64,000 bases of DNA from Streptomyces sp. NBC_01431 (GCF_036231355.1 NZ_CP109496.1:310001-374000); one strand, 5' to 3'. Shown: positions 52,548-62,270, numbered from the stretch's first letter. The notes: a model not told the origin generated them from the letters alone. Program-made: numbers and translations.

Positions 52548-54110
52548 TCAGCCCGGCGTCACCACACCCTCCGGCACTCCGAACCACTCCTCCAACGCCT
52601 CCGTCAGCCCGGCCGTCGACGTCGGCGCCTGCGTCCCCGCGTCGGCTGCCCAGGCCGTGAAGCCGTCCGGACGGACGAGGACCGCCGCCAGTTTCGGGCG
52701 CGACGGGCAGCCGGCCGTCAGGGTGTCGACGCGGCCGGCATACCCCGCGGCGAGGGCCCGCAGCTCCGGGTCGTCGGTGAGGTCGAGCAGGAGCGCCCGG
52801 CCGCCGTGGAGGTGGTCCGCGAGGCGGCTGCCGTCGGTGAGTTCGAGGTCCGGGGTGCTGCGGCCGGTCAGCGGGTGCTCCCCCGGCAGCTCGTACCGCA
52901 CCGCGGCGCCGTTGAGCCGCGCGACGAGGTACGTGGTGCCCGTTACCGTCTCCGCCAGGTCGCCGACGATCTCGCGCAGGGCCCGGGACTGCGGGTCCGG
53001 GCGCATGGCCGCGACCTGGGACCGGGTCCAGTCCAGGACCCACGCGCCGACCGGGTGGCGCTCGGCGGTGTACGTGTCCAGCAGCCCTTCCGGCGACCGG
53101 CCGGCAATCACCGCGGCGAGCTTCCAGCCGAGGTTCATCGCGTCCCCGATCCCCAGGCTCAGCCCCTGGCTGCCGAACGCGGAGTGCACGTGCGCCGCGT
53201 CGCCCGCCAGCAGCACCCGGCCCTTGCGGTAGTCGGTGACCTGGCGGGCGTGGTCGGTGAAGCGGGTCGCGGTCCGCACTTCGGTGATCGTGACGTCCAC
53301 GCCGGAGACGCGGCGCAGGCGCGCTTGCAGGTCCTCGGTGGTGACCGGTGCGTCCCGTTCGGCCGGCGGGCCGTCGAACTCCACGGTGACGATGCGGCCC
53401 GGCATCGGCCCGTGGGCGTACACCCCGGTGTCCGTGGTGGTCCAGCCGACTGTCAGGTCCTCGGCGCCGGTCATCTCCACGACCGCCTGGTGACAGGTGA
53501 TCTCCGGGTCCGTACCGGGAAATTCGAACCCCGCGAGTTTGCGGACCTTGCTGCGGCCGCCGTCGCAGCCCACGAGCCAGCCGGCGCGTATGGCCCCGTG
53601 GCTGGTCCGCACCGTGACGGCGCCGTCGTCCGCGTCGAAGCCGGTCAGCTCCACTCCCCGGCGCACGTCGACGCCGAGTTCGTCCGCACGCCCGCCGAGC
53701 AGCCGCTCGATGTCCTGCTGCGCCACGAAAGCGATCTCACCGGCGGGTCCGGTGTCGCCGAGGCCCGGCTCCATACGATCGACCAGGTCGGCGCGCAGCA
53801 TGATTCCGGCGAAGTGCCCGACGATCCCGAGCCCTTGGGCCGCGTCCCCGCCTCCGTCCCCGCCGTTCTGGTCGCGGATGAATGCCTGGAAGCGGTCGAT
53901 CGTCTGCCGCTGCACCTCGGCAAGCGCGGGCAGCATGCCTCGGCGGTAGAGCGCCTCGGCGCTGGGCGTGGTGATCGCCCCGCCCTTGATCGTCGGGTTC
54001 ACTTCGGTGAGGCGCTCCAGGACGGCCACCCGCGCGCCTCCGAGCCGGAGCTCGCAGGCCAGCATCAGTCCGACCGGGCCGCCTCCGGCCACCACTACGT
54101 CATAGTCCAT
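52548..54110 (-). CDS. FAD-dependent aromatic-hydroxylase-type monooxygenase
   Basis: A 520-residue group A flavoprotein monooxygenase (PHBH fold, FAD_binding_3). The dinucleotide motif is DVVVAGGGPVGLMLACELRL; the second conserved motif is WLVGCDGGRSKVRKLAGFEF (DG motif); the third is GRVLLAGDAAHVHSAFGSQG followed by LSLGIGDAMNLGWKLAAVIA. The C-terminal 120 residues form the thioredoxin-like domain of the RdmE/rifampicin-monooxygenase group. Such enzymes hydroxylate phenolic or polyketide substrates with NAD(P)H. It stands alone, so drug inactivation or a stray biosynthetic role are both possible. Confidence 0.9.
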   Translation of the reverse strand: MDYDVVVAGGGPVGLMLACELRLGGARVAVLERLTEVNPTIKGGAITTPSAEALYRRGMLPALAEVQRQTIDRFQAFIRDQNGGDGGGDAAQGLGIVGHFAGIMLRADLVDRMEPGLGDTGPAGEIAFVAQQDIERLLGGRADELGVDVRRGVELTGFDADDGAVTVRTSHGAIRAGWLVGCDGGRSKVRKLAGFEFPGTDPEITCHQAVVEMTGAEDLTVGWTTTDTGVYAHGPMPGRIVTVEFDGPPAERDAPVTTEDLQARLRRVSGVDVTITEVRTATRFTDHARQVTDYRKGRVLLAGDAAHVHSAFGSQGLSLGIGDAMNLGWKLAAVIAGRSPEGLLDTYTAERHPVGAWVLDWTRSQVAAMRPDPQSRALREIVGDLAETVTGTTYLVARLNGAAVRYELPGEHPLTGRSTPDLELTDGSRLADHLHGGRALLLDLTDDPELRALAAGYAGRVDTLTAGCPSRPKLAAVLVRPDGFTAWAADAGTQAPTSTAGLTEALEEWFGVPEGVVTPG

Positions 54111-54285
54111 GGCGCCGACTATGACCGAGGGCCGAAGAAGCCAAAAAAGCGTCGCGGTGTCAAGGGACCGGCCCCGATTGGAGAATGGGGCCGGCTCGAC
54201 CGCTTGGCACCGTGTGGTGTCTACCGCCTCGCCAGCTCCCGAGCCATCAAAGACCCCGTCTCATCTGCCCGCCGCACGCGTGGCG
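54111..54285. other. Short gap upstream of monooxygenase
   Basis: GGACCGGCCCCGATTGGAGAATGGGGCCGG-type inverted repeat at about 54167-54192 (CCGGCCCC with GGGGCCGG) may be the terminator of the TerD-like gene. Confidence 0.45.
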
Positions 54286-54822
54286 TCAGGTCTGCCGTGC
54301 GCCGCCCATCCGCGCGATGAAGGTGACAGGGTCGCTGTCGAACCCCCGCACCATCGCGTGGAACTCCCACTCGCCCGAGCCGCTGTCCCTGGTGAGTTCC
54401 GCGACGGTCGCCGCGGTGGCCCCCGCGACCTGGGCGAAGTCATCCGCCAGTAGTTCGGTGTATTTCTCGATGACCACGACTCCCGCGTTGGTCAGGTCAC
54501 CGAACACCCGCGGGCCACCGTCCTGGTGGATGACCACGCCGACCACCACCCTGGCGAACGAAGGCGCCAGCCGGTCCAGTTCCAGCACCATGGCCTCGAC
54601 GAAGCCGAGACCGAGACCCGTCCGGCTGTGCCGGATCATGCTGATCGTTCCGTCCGGTGACCGGCTGTCGTAGTGGACGACATGCACCGGCCGACCGTAC
54701 GGATCGTCCCCGCCATAGGTCGCGGCGACAATGTCGAGGTGGCGGGGCGGCTGTCCCAACGGGCTGGGATCCCAGCGGAGTTTCACCTCCACCTTGTCAC
54801 GCACCTTGCCGTTTATGCCCAT
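54286..54822 (-). CDS. TerD-family tellurium/stress resistance protein
   Basis: A 178-residue soluble protein of the TerD family (calcium-binding beta sandwich). It has VEVKLRWDPSPLGQPPRHLD, DIVAATYGGDDPYGRPVHVV, the motif YDSRSPDGTISMIRHSRTGL with GLGFVEAMVLELDRLAPSFA, and ELTRDSGSGEWEFHAMVRGF. The GDD and DSRSPDG positions correspond to Ca ligands in the family. The start at 54822 avoids a basic upstream extension. Family members are linked to metal and membrane stress and phage defence, although no other ter genes are adjacent. Confidence 0.85.
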   Translation of the reverse strand: MGINGKVRDKVEVKLRWDPSPLGQPPRHLDIVAATYGGDDPYGRPVHVVHYDSRSPDGTISMIRHSRTGLGLGFVEAMVLELDRLAPSFARVVVGVVIHQDGGPRVFGDLTNAGVVVIEKYTELLADDFAQVAGATAATVAELTRDSGSGEWEFHAMVRGFDSDPVTFIARMGGARQT

Positions 54823-54942
54823 GCCGATCGTCTCCCCCGTCGAAACCAGCCGGAGCCTCCCGCTCCATCTCCTCAAGTATGGCCGCTGACCAGCGAGTTG
54901 ACGCTCCCTTAACTGTCTTCACCGCTGCGCATGGCCGCTGCG

Positions 54943-56346
54943 TCAGCTCGTGGACGCCTCCGCCCGGCTCTCGACGTCCTCGATCCCGGTGGGTCGCCCG
55001 GCTCGTACCCAGCGTGCGTACAGGCCGCCGGCGATCAGGAGCGTGCCCACCAGCGACAGCATCGGCCAGCCGCGCAGCAGGTTCACCGCGAGCGTGAAGG
55101 CGACAGCCGTCGCGGCAAGGGCGTTGCACCAGGCCAGCGCGGTCTTCTGCTCGGTGCGGGCGAAGCTGGTCATGGCCAGCAGGCCGACCAGGAAGCTGAC
55201 GAAGACGGCCACGGCGTAGAAGAGGACCAGTTCCTGTTCCTGGCCGGCCGCGGCGACGATGATCAGCGCGGCGGCGGCGAGGTAGACGACCACCGACCAG
55301 TACGGAGTGTGGTGCTTGTTCGTGCGCCCCAGGTACGAGGGCAGCACCCCGGGCGCCTTGGGCGTTCCGGCCAGCGCCTTGAGCAGCCCCGGCCCGGCCT
55401 GGAAGGACGAGCTGGCCGCGGCGAGCAGGAGCAGCGAGCTGGTCAGCTGGAAGGCTCCGTACAGCCAGCCGGGTCCGGTGGCGGCGTGCGCGATGTCGGC
55501 GATCTGGGTGGAGTCGGCACCCGGGATGCCGATGCGCAGGTGCACGGACAGGGCGGTCAGCGCGAGGGTGAGGCCGCCGACGATGACGACCAGCAGGGCC
55601 AGGGTTCCCCGGCCGAAGCGGCGGCGGTCGGCGTCGCCGAGCTGGCCGAGCTGGGCGATGGCCGTGGAGGGGGCCTCCACACCCGTGGCCAGGGCCATCG
55701 CGACGGGGAATGCCAGGACGACGGCGAGCATGGCCGGCCGCCCCGGGTCGGTGTTGGTCACGGCGTTCCCCCTCTCGTGCGGGGAGAGGAAACCGAGCAC
55801 AAGAACAGCGACGGAGACCGCGACGAACAGCACGGTCATCATGGCGAACAACAGCCGCCCGCCATGCCCGAACCAGGTGAGTCCCGCGACCACGACCAGC
55901 AAACCCAGCGCCAACGGAACCCGCACGGAGCCCAGTTCGGGGAACAGGGCGATCATCGCACTGGCCGCCGCCGAGATGGAAATGCCGATGGTCAGGACGA
56001 AGTCCACCACCAGTGCGCCGATGGGCAGAAACGTCCAGCGCGGCCCGAAGGCCCGCCCGGCCGCGGCCGCAGCGCCGCCGCCCCGGGGGAATCGACCCAC
56101 CAGCTGCCAGTAGTTGGCGGTGACCATCACGACCAGGCCCACCACGAGCGCCATGGTCGGCAGGAGCAGCACGAGGTCACCCCGCAGGGCGCGCAGAGCC
56201 GCCTCGATGGCGTATGCGACGGAGGAGACGGGGTCGGCGATCACGGCGAAGGCGAACGCGAAGAACAGCACCGAACGGCGCGGAACCCGGCTCGCACGAG
56301 GAGTGGCCGCGCGGGAAGCAGGGCGGTCCCGCCTGGGAAGAATCAT
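54943..56346 (-). CDS. APC-superfamily amino-acid permease
   Basis: A 467-residue inner-membrane protein with about 12 hydrophobic helices. The first conserved block is AVIADPVSSVAYAIEAALRA (replacing the GxG of typical APC helix 1), followed by LLPTMALVVGLVVMVTANYW, LPIGALVVDFVLTIGISISA and FPVAMALATGVEAPSTAIAQ, with GSGxEA-type features. It resembles the KUP/APC-like permeases of actinobacteria whose substrates are not defined. The start at 56346 removes a random N-terminal frame. The upstream gene on the other strand is glxA, about 280 bases away. Confidence 0.85.
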   Translation of the reverse strand: MILPRRDRPASRAATPRASRVPRRSVLFFAFAFAVIADPVSSVAYAIEAALRALRGDLVLLLPTMALVVGLVVMVTANYWQLVGRFPRGGGAAAAAGRAFGPRWTFLPIGALVVDFVLTIGISISAAASAMIALFPELGSVRVPLALGLLVVVAGLTWFGHGGRLLFAMMTVLFVAVSVAVLVLGFLSPHERGNAVTNTDPGRPAMLAVVLAFPVAMALATGVEAPSTAIAQLGQLGDADRRRFGRGTLALLVVIVGGLTLALTALSVHLRIGIPGADSTQIADIAHAATGPGWLYGAFQLTSSLLLLAAASSSFQAGPGLLKALAGTPKAPGVLPSYLGRTNKHHTPYWSVVVYLAAAALIIVAAAGQEQELVLFYAVAVFVSFLVGLLAMTSFARTEQKTALAWCNALAATAVAFTLAVNLLRGWPMLSLVGTLLIAGGLYARWVRAGRPTGIEDVESRAEASTS

Positions 56347-56530
56347 GTTCCGCTGCCTTTCGGGCGAATTCCTCACGCGTCGCCACGCGCACGAGCACGA
56401 CATTCGCCGACCAGGCTTCCCGGCACACCAGCCAAGAGCGTACGTCAGAGTTTCGACAGCAACGCGTTAACAGCGTGTCAAGGCTCCGGTGCGCCGTGCC
56501 AGAGCATGCCCACTGCGCCCTCCGGGCCAT

Positions 56531-56545
56531 TTTGCACTGTGCAAA
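56531..56545. promoter_or_regulatory. Palindrome TTTGCACTGTGCAAA upstream of glxA
   Basis: Perfect 7-base arms around one T, 85 bases upstream of the glxA start. Together with its flanks (CCAT before, GC after) it is almost the same as the site upstream of the ClC gene at 61192-61206. A likely MarR-type operator. Confidence 0.7.
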
Positions 56546-56630
56546 GCAGAGTGTCTCCCCAGGCTGGACCACTGCCTGCGGTACCTGTCGATGCAGTCGG
56601 CACCCGGCCGGTCCCTCCCGGAGGTCTTCC

Positions 56631-58571
56631 ATGCCCCTGCGCCCGAGCCGCCTCAAGGCCCGTCTCGCCTCCCCCCGGATGTGGCTCGGGGCCGGGGCGG
56701 CGCTCGTGCTGGCCGCCGCGAACGCACCCGCCGTGCTCGGCTTCGCCACGCAGCAGTACCACGCGTACGAGATCGAGACCGACGGCTACAAGGCGGCGCG
56801 GGGTCACTGGGACGTCGTGGCCATGCCCGCCGCGTACCAGCTCAACTCCATCCACGCCGTGCTGCTGCGGACGGGAAAGGTGCTGCTGATCGCGGGGTCC
56901 GGGAACAACATCAAGCACTTCGAGGGCGGCACGTTCAGCTCCACGCTGTGGGACCCGGTCAAGAACACCTTCAAGAAGATCGACACTCCGAAGGACATGT
57001 TCTGTGCCGGGCACGCCCAGCTCCCGGACGGAAAGGTGCTGATCGCGGGCGGCACCGCCCGCTACGAGGTGCTGGAAGGGAACGTGAAGCGGGCCGGCGG
57101 GACGATGCTGGTCAAGAACGAGGACCCGGACCAGGACCGCACCTTCCCCAAGGGCACGGTCTTCCGGTCCACCTCGGGACACACCTATCGCTCCCAACTC
57201 CCCGTCCACGTCCCGGCCGCGCACAAGACCATCGACCCCGCCACCAGGAGGGCGACCGTCAGCGCCAACGAGGCACGCGTCTACGTCGAGGCCGACCAGG
57301 AGGGCCCCCAGGGCATCACCAACACCACCGAGCAGTACGAGATCCAGGGCCTGGCCGGCGAGGACGGCGACAACTTCTACGGCATCGCCAACAAGCTCGG
57401 CCTGGACAAGAAGGACTTCCAGGGGATCAAGGACGCCTACGAGTTCGACCCGGCGACCGAGAAGTACACCCGCGTCGACCCCATGAGCGAGGCCCGCTGG
57501 TACCCCACGCTGCTCACCCTCAGCGACGGCAAGGTACTGGCCACCTCCGGGCTCGACGACGTCGGCCAGGTCGTGCCCGGCAAGAACGAGATCTACGATC
57601 CGGCCCGGCGCACCTGGTCCAAGGCGCCCACGCGCTACTTCCCCACCTATCCGTCCCTGTTCCTGATGAACGGCGGCAAGGTCTTCTACTCCGGATCCAA
57701 CTCCGGTTACGGGCCCGCCGACAAGGGGCGGGTGCCCGGTGTCTGGGACCTGGGTGCCAACACGTTCACCGCTGTTCCCGGGCTCAAGGACGCGGACACG
57801 CTGGAGACTTCGGGCTCTGTGCTGCTACCGCCCGCCCAGGACCAGAAGGTCATGGTCTTCGGCGGCGGAGGCGTCGGCGAATCGAAGAAGGCGACGGCGC
57901 GCACCGCGATCGTGGACCTCAAAGCGGCCCGGCCCGCATATGTTCCCGGCCCGGACCTGGCGCACAAGACGCGCTATCTCAACCCGGTCCTGATGCCGGA
58001 CGACACCGTCTTCACCACGGGCGGCTCCGGCGACTACCGCGGACGCGGGCAGAGCGACATCCTCGCCGCACAGTTCTACGACCCGAAGACCAACACCTTC
58101 CGCGCGGCCGCCGATCCCACGGTCGCCCGCGACTACCACACCGAGGCTCTGCTGCTGCCGGACGGCCGGGTCGCGGTCTTCGGCTCGGACCCGCTCTACG
58201 GTGACGAGAACAACACCAAGCCGGGCACCTTCGAGCAGCGCGTCGAGGTCTACACCCCGCCCTCCCTCTACCGCGACCACCGGCCCGCCCTCGGCGCCGG
58301 GCCCCGCTCGGTACGGCGGGGCGAGAGCGTCACTTTTCACACCGCGGACGCGGCCCGGATCAGGACGGCCCGGCTGATCCACCCGGGATCGGCCACCCAC
58401 GTCACCGACTTCGATCAGCGCTCGGTCGCCCTCGACGTCAGCCGCACCGGCGACACCGTCACGCTCACCGTCCCGAAGGACCCGGCTCTCGTACCGGCCG
58501 GCTGGCACATGATCTTCGTGACCGACGAACACGGCACCCCGTCACAGGCCACCTGGATGGAGATCGGCTAG
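56631..58571 (+). CDS. glxA: GlxA-like copper radical oxidase (galactose/glyoxal oxidase fold)
   Basis: A 646-residue exported or membrane-anchored mononuclear copper enzyme, matching the roughly 645-residue GlxA of Streptomyces. The N-terminal signal/anchor is MWLGAGAALVLAAANAPAVL. Kelch-type blades follow: MFCAGHAQLPDGKVLIAGGT holds Cys125 of the expected Cys-Tyr cofactor, SEARWYPTLLTLSDGKVLAT holds Tyr291, RDYHTEALLLPDGRVAVFGS the axial Tyr and His, and EHGTPSQATWMEIG the C-terminal end. It oxidises alcohols or aldehydes of glycans and makes H2O2. In S. coelicolor and S. lividans glxA partners the cellulose-synthase-like cslA; no cslA is present here. GGAGG precedes the ATG, and a TTTGCAC-type palindrome lies upstream. 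Confidence 0.9.
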   Translation: MPLRPSRLKARLASPRMWLGAGAALVLAAANAPAVLGFATQQYHAYEIETDGYKAARGHWDVVAMPAAYQLNSIHAVLLRTGKVLLIAGSGNNIKHFEGGTFSSTLWDPVKNTFKKIDTPKDMFCAGHAQLPDGKVLIAGGTARYEVLEGNVKRAGGTMLVKNEDPDQDRTFPKGTVFRSTSGHTYRSQLPVHVPAAHKTIDPATRRATVSANEARVYVEADQEGPQGITNTTEQYEIQGLAGEDGDNFYGIANKLGLDKKDFQGIKDAYEFDPATEKYTRVDPMSEARWYPTLLTLSDGKVLATSGLDDVGQVVPGKNEIYDPARRTWSKAPTRYFPTYPSLFLMNGGKVFYSGSNSGYGPADKGRVPGVWDLGANTFTAVPGLKDADTLETSGSVLLPPAQDQKVMVFGGGGVGESKKATARTAIVDLKAARPAYVPGPDLAHKTRYLNPVLMPDDTVFTTGGSGDYRGRGQSDILAAQFYDPKTNTFRAAADPTVARDYHTEALLLPDGRVAVFGSDPLYGDENNTKPGTFEQRVEVYTPPSLYRDHRPALGAGPRSVRRGESVTFHTADAARIRTARLIHPGSATHVTDFDQRSVALDVSRTGDTVTLTVPKDPALVPAGWHMIFVTDEHGTPSQATWMEIG

Positions 58572-58594
58572 CCGGGCACGGGTCGGCGGCCGGC

Positions 58595-59122
58595 TCAGGT
58601 GGTGCGGCGGGCCTGGGTGTCGGACCAGCCCAGCGGGTAGAGCGAGACCTCGTCGGGGGCCACGGGTTCACCACCCGCCTCGGCGAACGCCGTCAACGCG
58701 TCGACCAAGGCGGCCCGCTGGCCGGGAGCGAGCCGTTCCACCACACCGGCGATCTCCTGGCGCCGTCGCGCGGTGACGTCCTCCACCAGGCGGCGGCCGT
58801 CGTCGGTCAGGCGCAGCAACGTCTCGCGGCGGTTGTCGGGGTTGACCTGGCGGTCCGCGAGCCCGGCGACGATGAGGCGGTCCATCATGCGCATCGCGGT
58901 CGAGGGGTTCACGCCCAGCAACTCGGCCAGGACGACCAGTTTGGCCGTTCCGTGGGTGGACAGCACGACGAGCAGCCGGAACTGCGGCAGCGTCACCCGG
59001 TCCTCGACCGCCGCAAGCGATCGGGCGGAGACGGCCACCAGGACGCGTGAGGCGGTCAGCACCGCACGGGTCACGCCGTCGACGTCTCCCAGGACGGATG
59101 CGGGGTGCTCATGCTCGGTCAT
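58595..59122 (-). CDS. MarR-family transcriptional regulator
   Basis: A 175-residue winged-helix protein. It has ASRVLVAVSARSLAAVEDRV, PQFRLLVVLSTHGTAKLVVL, the recognition helix GVNPSTAMRMMDRLIVAGLA and the wing DRQVNPDNRRETLLRLTDDG. The start at 59122 has AAAGAGG upstream. It is convergent with glxA and lies between glxA and the ClC gene, which share an almost identical palindrome; this protein is the natural candidate for binding it. No copy of that palindrome was found before its own start, so autoregulation is unclear. Confidence 0.88.
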   Translation of the reverse strand: MTEHEHPASVLGDVDGVTRAVLTASRVLVAVSARSLAAVEDRVTLPQFRLLVVLSTHGTAKLVVLAELLGVNPSTAMRMMDRLIVAGLADRQVNPDNRRETLLRLTDDGRRLVEDVTARRRQEIAGVVERLAPGQRAALVDALTAFAEAGGEPVAPDEVSLYPLGWSDTQARRTT

Positions 59123-59374
59123 ACCTCTTTCTACCGTGCCGTGCCGCACCTTCAGCCGCCCGGTGCCTGATGTGCGGTGGCGCGCAGTAGTGACAACCCG
59201 CTCAACCCCACAGGGCCGGCCCCGCTCCCGATTGGGCGGCGTCACACGCCGACCCTGCTGCCGGTCCACCTCTACCGGCTCGGCCTCGGGCCGCTGTTCG
59301 GTCGGCGACTGCTCCTTCTGATTCATACGGGCCGCGTCTCCGGAGGAATCGGGCCCGGCTCCACCCGACGTGCG

Positions 59375-61165
59375 TCAGGCCGGAACGGGGTGAAGGGCGC
59401 GCAGCGCGCTCTGGTGGGTGAGCCAGCCCACCAGGCGGTCCTGGTCCAGGACCGGTAGGCCGGTGCCGGGCTCGGCGACCAGGGCGTGCAGGGCCTTGGC
59501 CAGCGGGGCGTCGACCGCGAGCGGGGCCGGCACTTCGGCGAGCTCGCCGACCGTTACAGGGGGCGCCGTCGGGTCCGGTTCCTCGGCCAGCGACTCGGCG
59601 ACGGCCCGCGCGGTGATCGTGCCCAGATAGCGGCCTTCCTTGTCCGCGACCGGCAGGACGCCATGGCGGGACAGGGACAAGAGCACCGCGGCGGCGGGCA
59701 GTTCGGTGGCGGCCGCGATGACCTCGGGCGCCTGCTCCATGACCTCTTCGACCCGCTGCGTACCGAGCGCCTTGCCCGCGGCCGGCCCCTCCAGGTCGAT
59801 GCCGCGCCGGCGCAGCTTGAGGGTGTAGATGGTGTCGCGGGAGAGCAGCTTGCTGGTCAGGGTGGCGGTGACGATGGCGAGCATGAGCGGCAGGATGATC
59901 GAGTACTCGCCGGTCAGCTCGAACAGGATGACCACGGCGGTGATCGGCGCCCGGGAGGAGCCCGCGAACACCGCGCCCATGCCGACCAAGGCGTACGCGC
60001 CGACCGCACCTGACGTTCCCGGCATGAGGGTATGCAGACCCGCGCCGTAGGCCGCGCCCAGCATCGCGCCCATGAACAGGCTGGGCGCGAACACGCCGCC
60101 CGAGCCGCCGATGCCGATGGTGAGGCTGGTGGCCAGGATCTTCCCGACCAGGAGCAGCAGCAGGAAGGCCGCCGCGTACTTGCCCTCGGCCGCGTTCTCC
60201 AGGACCGGGTAGCCGACTCCGTACATCTCGGGCAGTACCAGGAGCACCACGCCGAGGAGCAGTCCGCCGGCGGCGGGGCGCAGCCATTCGGGGCCGCGCC
60301 AGGCCCAGTCGCACGCGTCCTCGATCCAGTACAGGATCCGGGTGAAGCCGATACCGACACCGCCCGCGACCACACCGAGAAGCGCGAACAGGCCGTACTG
60401 GGCGACGTGTTCGACGTGGAAGGCCGGCAGGTTGAGGAAGGCGACGTCGCCGAAGGCGGCCCGCCCGATCACGCTGGCCGCGACGCTGGACAGGACGACC
60501 GCGCCGAAGGACTCGATGGCGAAGTCGCGCAGGATCAACTCCATCGCGAAGAAGACTCCGGCCAGCGGCGCGTTGAAGGTGGCCGCGATGCCGCCCGCCG
60601 CGCCGCAGGCGACCAGGAGCTTCATGCGGCCCTCGGTCACCTTGGTGATCCGGCCCAGGGTCGATCCGAGCGCGGAACCGATCTGCACGATCGGCCCCTC
60701 GCGGCCCACCGAGCCGCCCGAGCCGATGGTCAGGGCCGAGGCGAGCGCCTTGACGACGGAGACCTGGGGGTTGATGCGCCCGCCGCGCTGGGCGACCGCG
60801 AGCATCACCTCTGGCACTCCGTGCCCGCGCGCCTCCTTGGCGAACCGGTCCACCAGCGGGCCGTACAGCAGCCCGCCGATCACGGGCGCGAGAAGCACGA
60901 AGTACGGACCGAGCCACGGGACGTGCGGGTTGGCAGCGTTCCCGGCCGCGGCATAGTCACCGTGGCCGGACAACAGCCCCGTGAACGTCTTGATCAGCCA
61001 GCGGAAGGCGATCGAGCCGAGCCCCGCCCCCACCCCGATCGCCAGGGCGAGCGCCGCAAGGCCCCACTGAGTCTCGCGGGCCCCGAACCGGGCCCGCTCG
61101 CGCCACGAAGCCCGTATGGCCTCCGGCGCGGCGGCCACGGCGGCCCTCGTCATCGTCTCGTTCAT
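59375..61165 (-). CDS. clcA: ClC-family chloride channel/antiporter with CBS domains
   Basis: A 596-residue membrane protein. The three selectivity-filter signatures are visible: GSGGSVGREGPIVQIGSALG (GREGP), IGIGGSGGVFAPSLFMGAML (GxFxP) and SSRAPITAVVILFELTGEYS. The external gate region CGAAGGIAATFNAPLAGVFF includes the gating Glu after it (AMELILRDF). The last 140 residues hold two CBS domains (VLPVADKEGRYLGTITARAV and TGLPVLDQDRLVGWLTHQSA), which bind nucleotides. It moves chloride across the membrane, possibly with proton antiport for acid resistance. A TTTGCAT-type palindrome lies 27 bases before the start, ideally placed for repression by the neighbouring MarR protein. Confidence 0.92.
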   Translation of the reverse strand: MNETMTRAAVAAAPEAIRASWRERARFGARETQWGLAALALAIGVGAGLGSIAFRWLIKTFTGLLSGHGDYAAAGNAANPHVPWLGPYFVLLAPVIGGLLYGPLVDRFAKEARGHGVPEVMLAVAQRGGRINPQVSVVKALASALTIGSGGSVGREGPIVQIGSALGSTLGRITKVTEGRMKLLVACGAAGGIAATFNAPLAGVFFAMELILRDFAIESFGAVVLSSVAASVIGRAAFGDVAFLNLPAFHVEHVAQYGLFALLGVVAGGVGIGFTRILYWIEDACDWAWRGPEWLRPAAGGLLLGVVLLVLPEMYGVGYPVLENAAEGKYAAAFLLLLLVGKILATSLTIGIGGSGGVFAPSLFMGAMLGAAYGAGLHTLMPGTSGAVGAYALVGMGAVFAGSSRAPITAVVILFELTGEYSIILPLMLAIVTATLTSKLLSRDTIYTLKLRRRGIDLEGPAAGKALGTQRVEEVMEQAPEVIAAATELPAAAVLLSLSRHGVLPVADKEGRYLGTITARAVAESLAEEPDPTAPPVTVGELAEVPAPLAVDAPLAKALHALVAEPGTGLPVLDQDRLVGWLTHQSALRALHPVPA

Positions 61166-61191
61166 CAGCCTTTTCCCCTTACTCGCGCCAT

Positions 61192-61206
61192 TTTGCATTA
61201 TGCAAA
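61192..61206. promoter_or_regulatory. Palindrome TTTGCATTATGCAAA upstream of the ClC gene
   Basis: Perfect 7-base arms around one T, 26 bases before the ClC start codon. It differs from the glxA site at only two of fifteen positions, symmetric about the centre. Confidence 0.7.
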
Positions 61207-62270
61207 GCTTGTCAAGTGCGGCGATGACGGGACAAGGAGGAAGGGACGATCGCCGAGGGCCACGAACGACCTGAGCGGCGACGGGAGCGACGGCTACCAA
61301 GCGGGCAGACAAGGGCCCCGACCCCGCTTGCCGCCCCTGTAGCCGCGCACGCCAGCAAACCCTCGCCGAACACCCTCCCACCGCCTAACCCCGCGCCCTC
61401 CCACCAACCTGGACCACTGGCAGGGGTTTGGGCGTGCCCCAACGGGAGACCCACATCACCGGAGTGCCCCATGGGGGTGCTGGGGCACGACGAGTCGGCC
61501 GCGCTGATCCTCCTCACAGCGCGGCCGACTGGCCGGGGACTGCGGCTGGGCGGCCGGTCAGGATGCGGCCAGACGCTCAGAGAGTGCTGCTGCGACCCCT
61601 CCCCCCGGCACCACACCGACCAGGGGCTCCTCCCGCACTCCTGGGTGCCGGGCCGAGGGAAGTGCGCCCGAGGGGGCGGAGGGGAGTCGGCTCCCCCGGG
61701 CGCACGCAGCCGCCTCCCGGCAAACCCGGCGGCATCCTCCGCCGCTCACGGCCATCCACCGCCATCCGCGGACGACACCGTCTGCGTCTCAGGACAATCC
61801 CCGGCGCCCCTCCTGCGGCCATGAAAGAGCTACCCCCGCAGAAAGAGCCACCGCCCAAGAGCACTCCGTGCTGCCCCGGTCTGCTCCCCCAGCCCCGCCC
61901 ACGACACCAACCGGACGCCACAACTCACCCTCAGGAGCACCGTTCATCGGTAAGGCCACACACATAGCCGTGCGGCATCTTCGGGTACGACTCGACGTCC
62001 CCAGGTTCTGGACGCTGGTCCGGACCTGGAGGCCGACCCGAGCAGGACAGCCGGTATTGGCGTCCGCACTCGAAACAAGAGGCCCCGGCAGATCAAAGAC
62101 GAACAGGACAGCCGACTCATGAGACGTGCGAAGGATCGATACGCCAGTTCCCGTGCGGGTGACATGGCGCATCAGGGAGCTGTCGTCAGGGGATGGCCCA
62201 GAGGAACAGCAACGCGCCAGGGTGCGGCTCCCCAGTGGAGCCGCCGACTTCTCAGACAGAAAGAGGTTTC
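61207..62270. other. About 1 kb without a convincing gene
   Basis: Several open frames overlap here, all rich in Arg, Pro, Gly and Ser, without ribosome binding sites or domains. GTGCCCCAACGGGAG...CCCCATGGGGGTGCTGGGGCAC (about 61434-61487) forms an imperfect hairpin. The end of the stretch should carry the promoter of the small secreted protein gene. Confidence 0.35.

Noticed and set aside
54931..56889. Long plus-strand frame opposite the APC permease
   Set aside because: Gly/Arg/Asp/Gln-rich with no domain; the permease has a coherent set of membrane helices.
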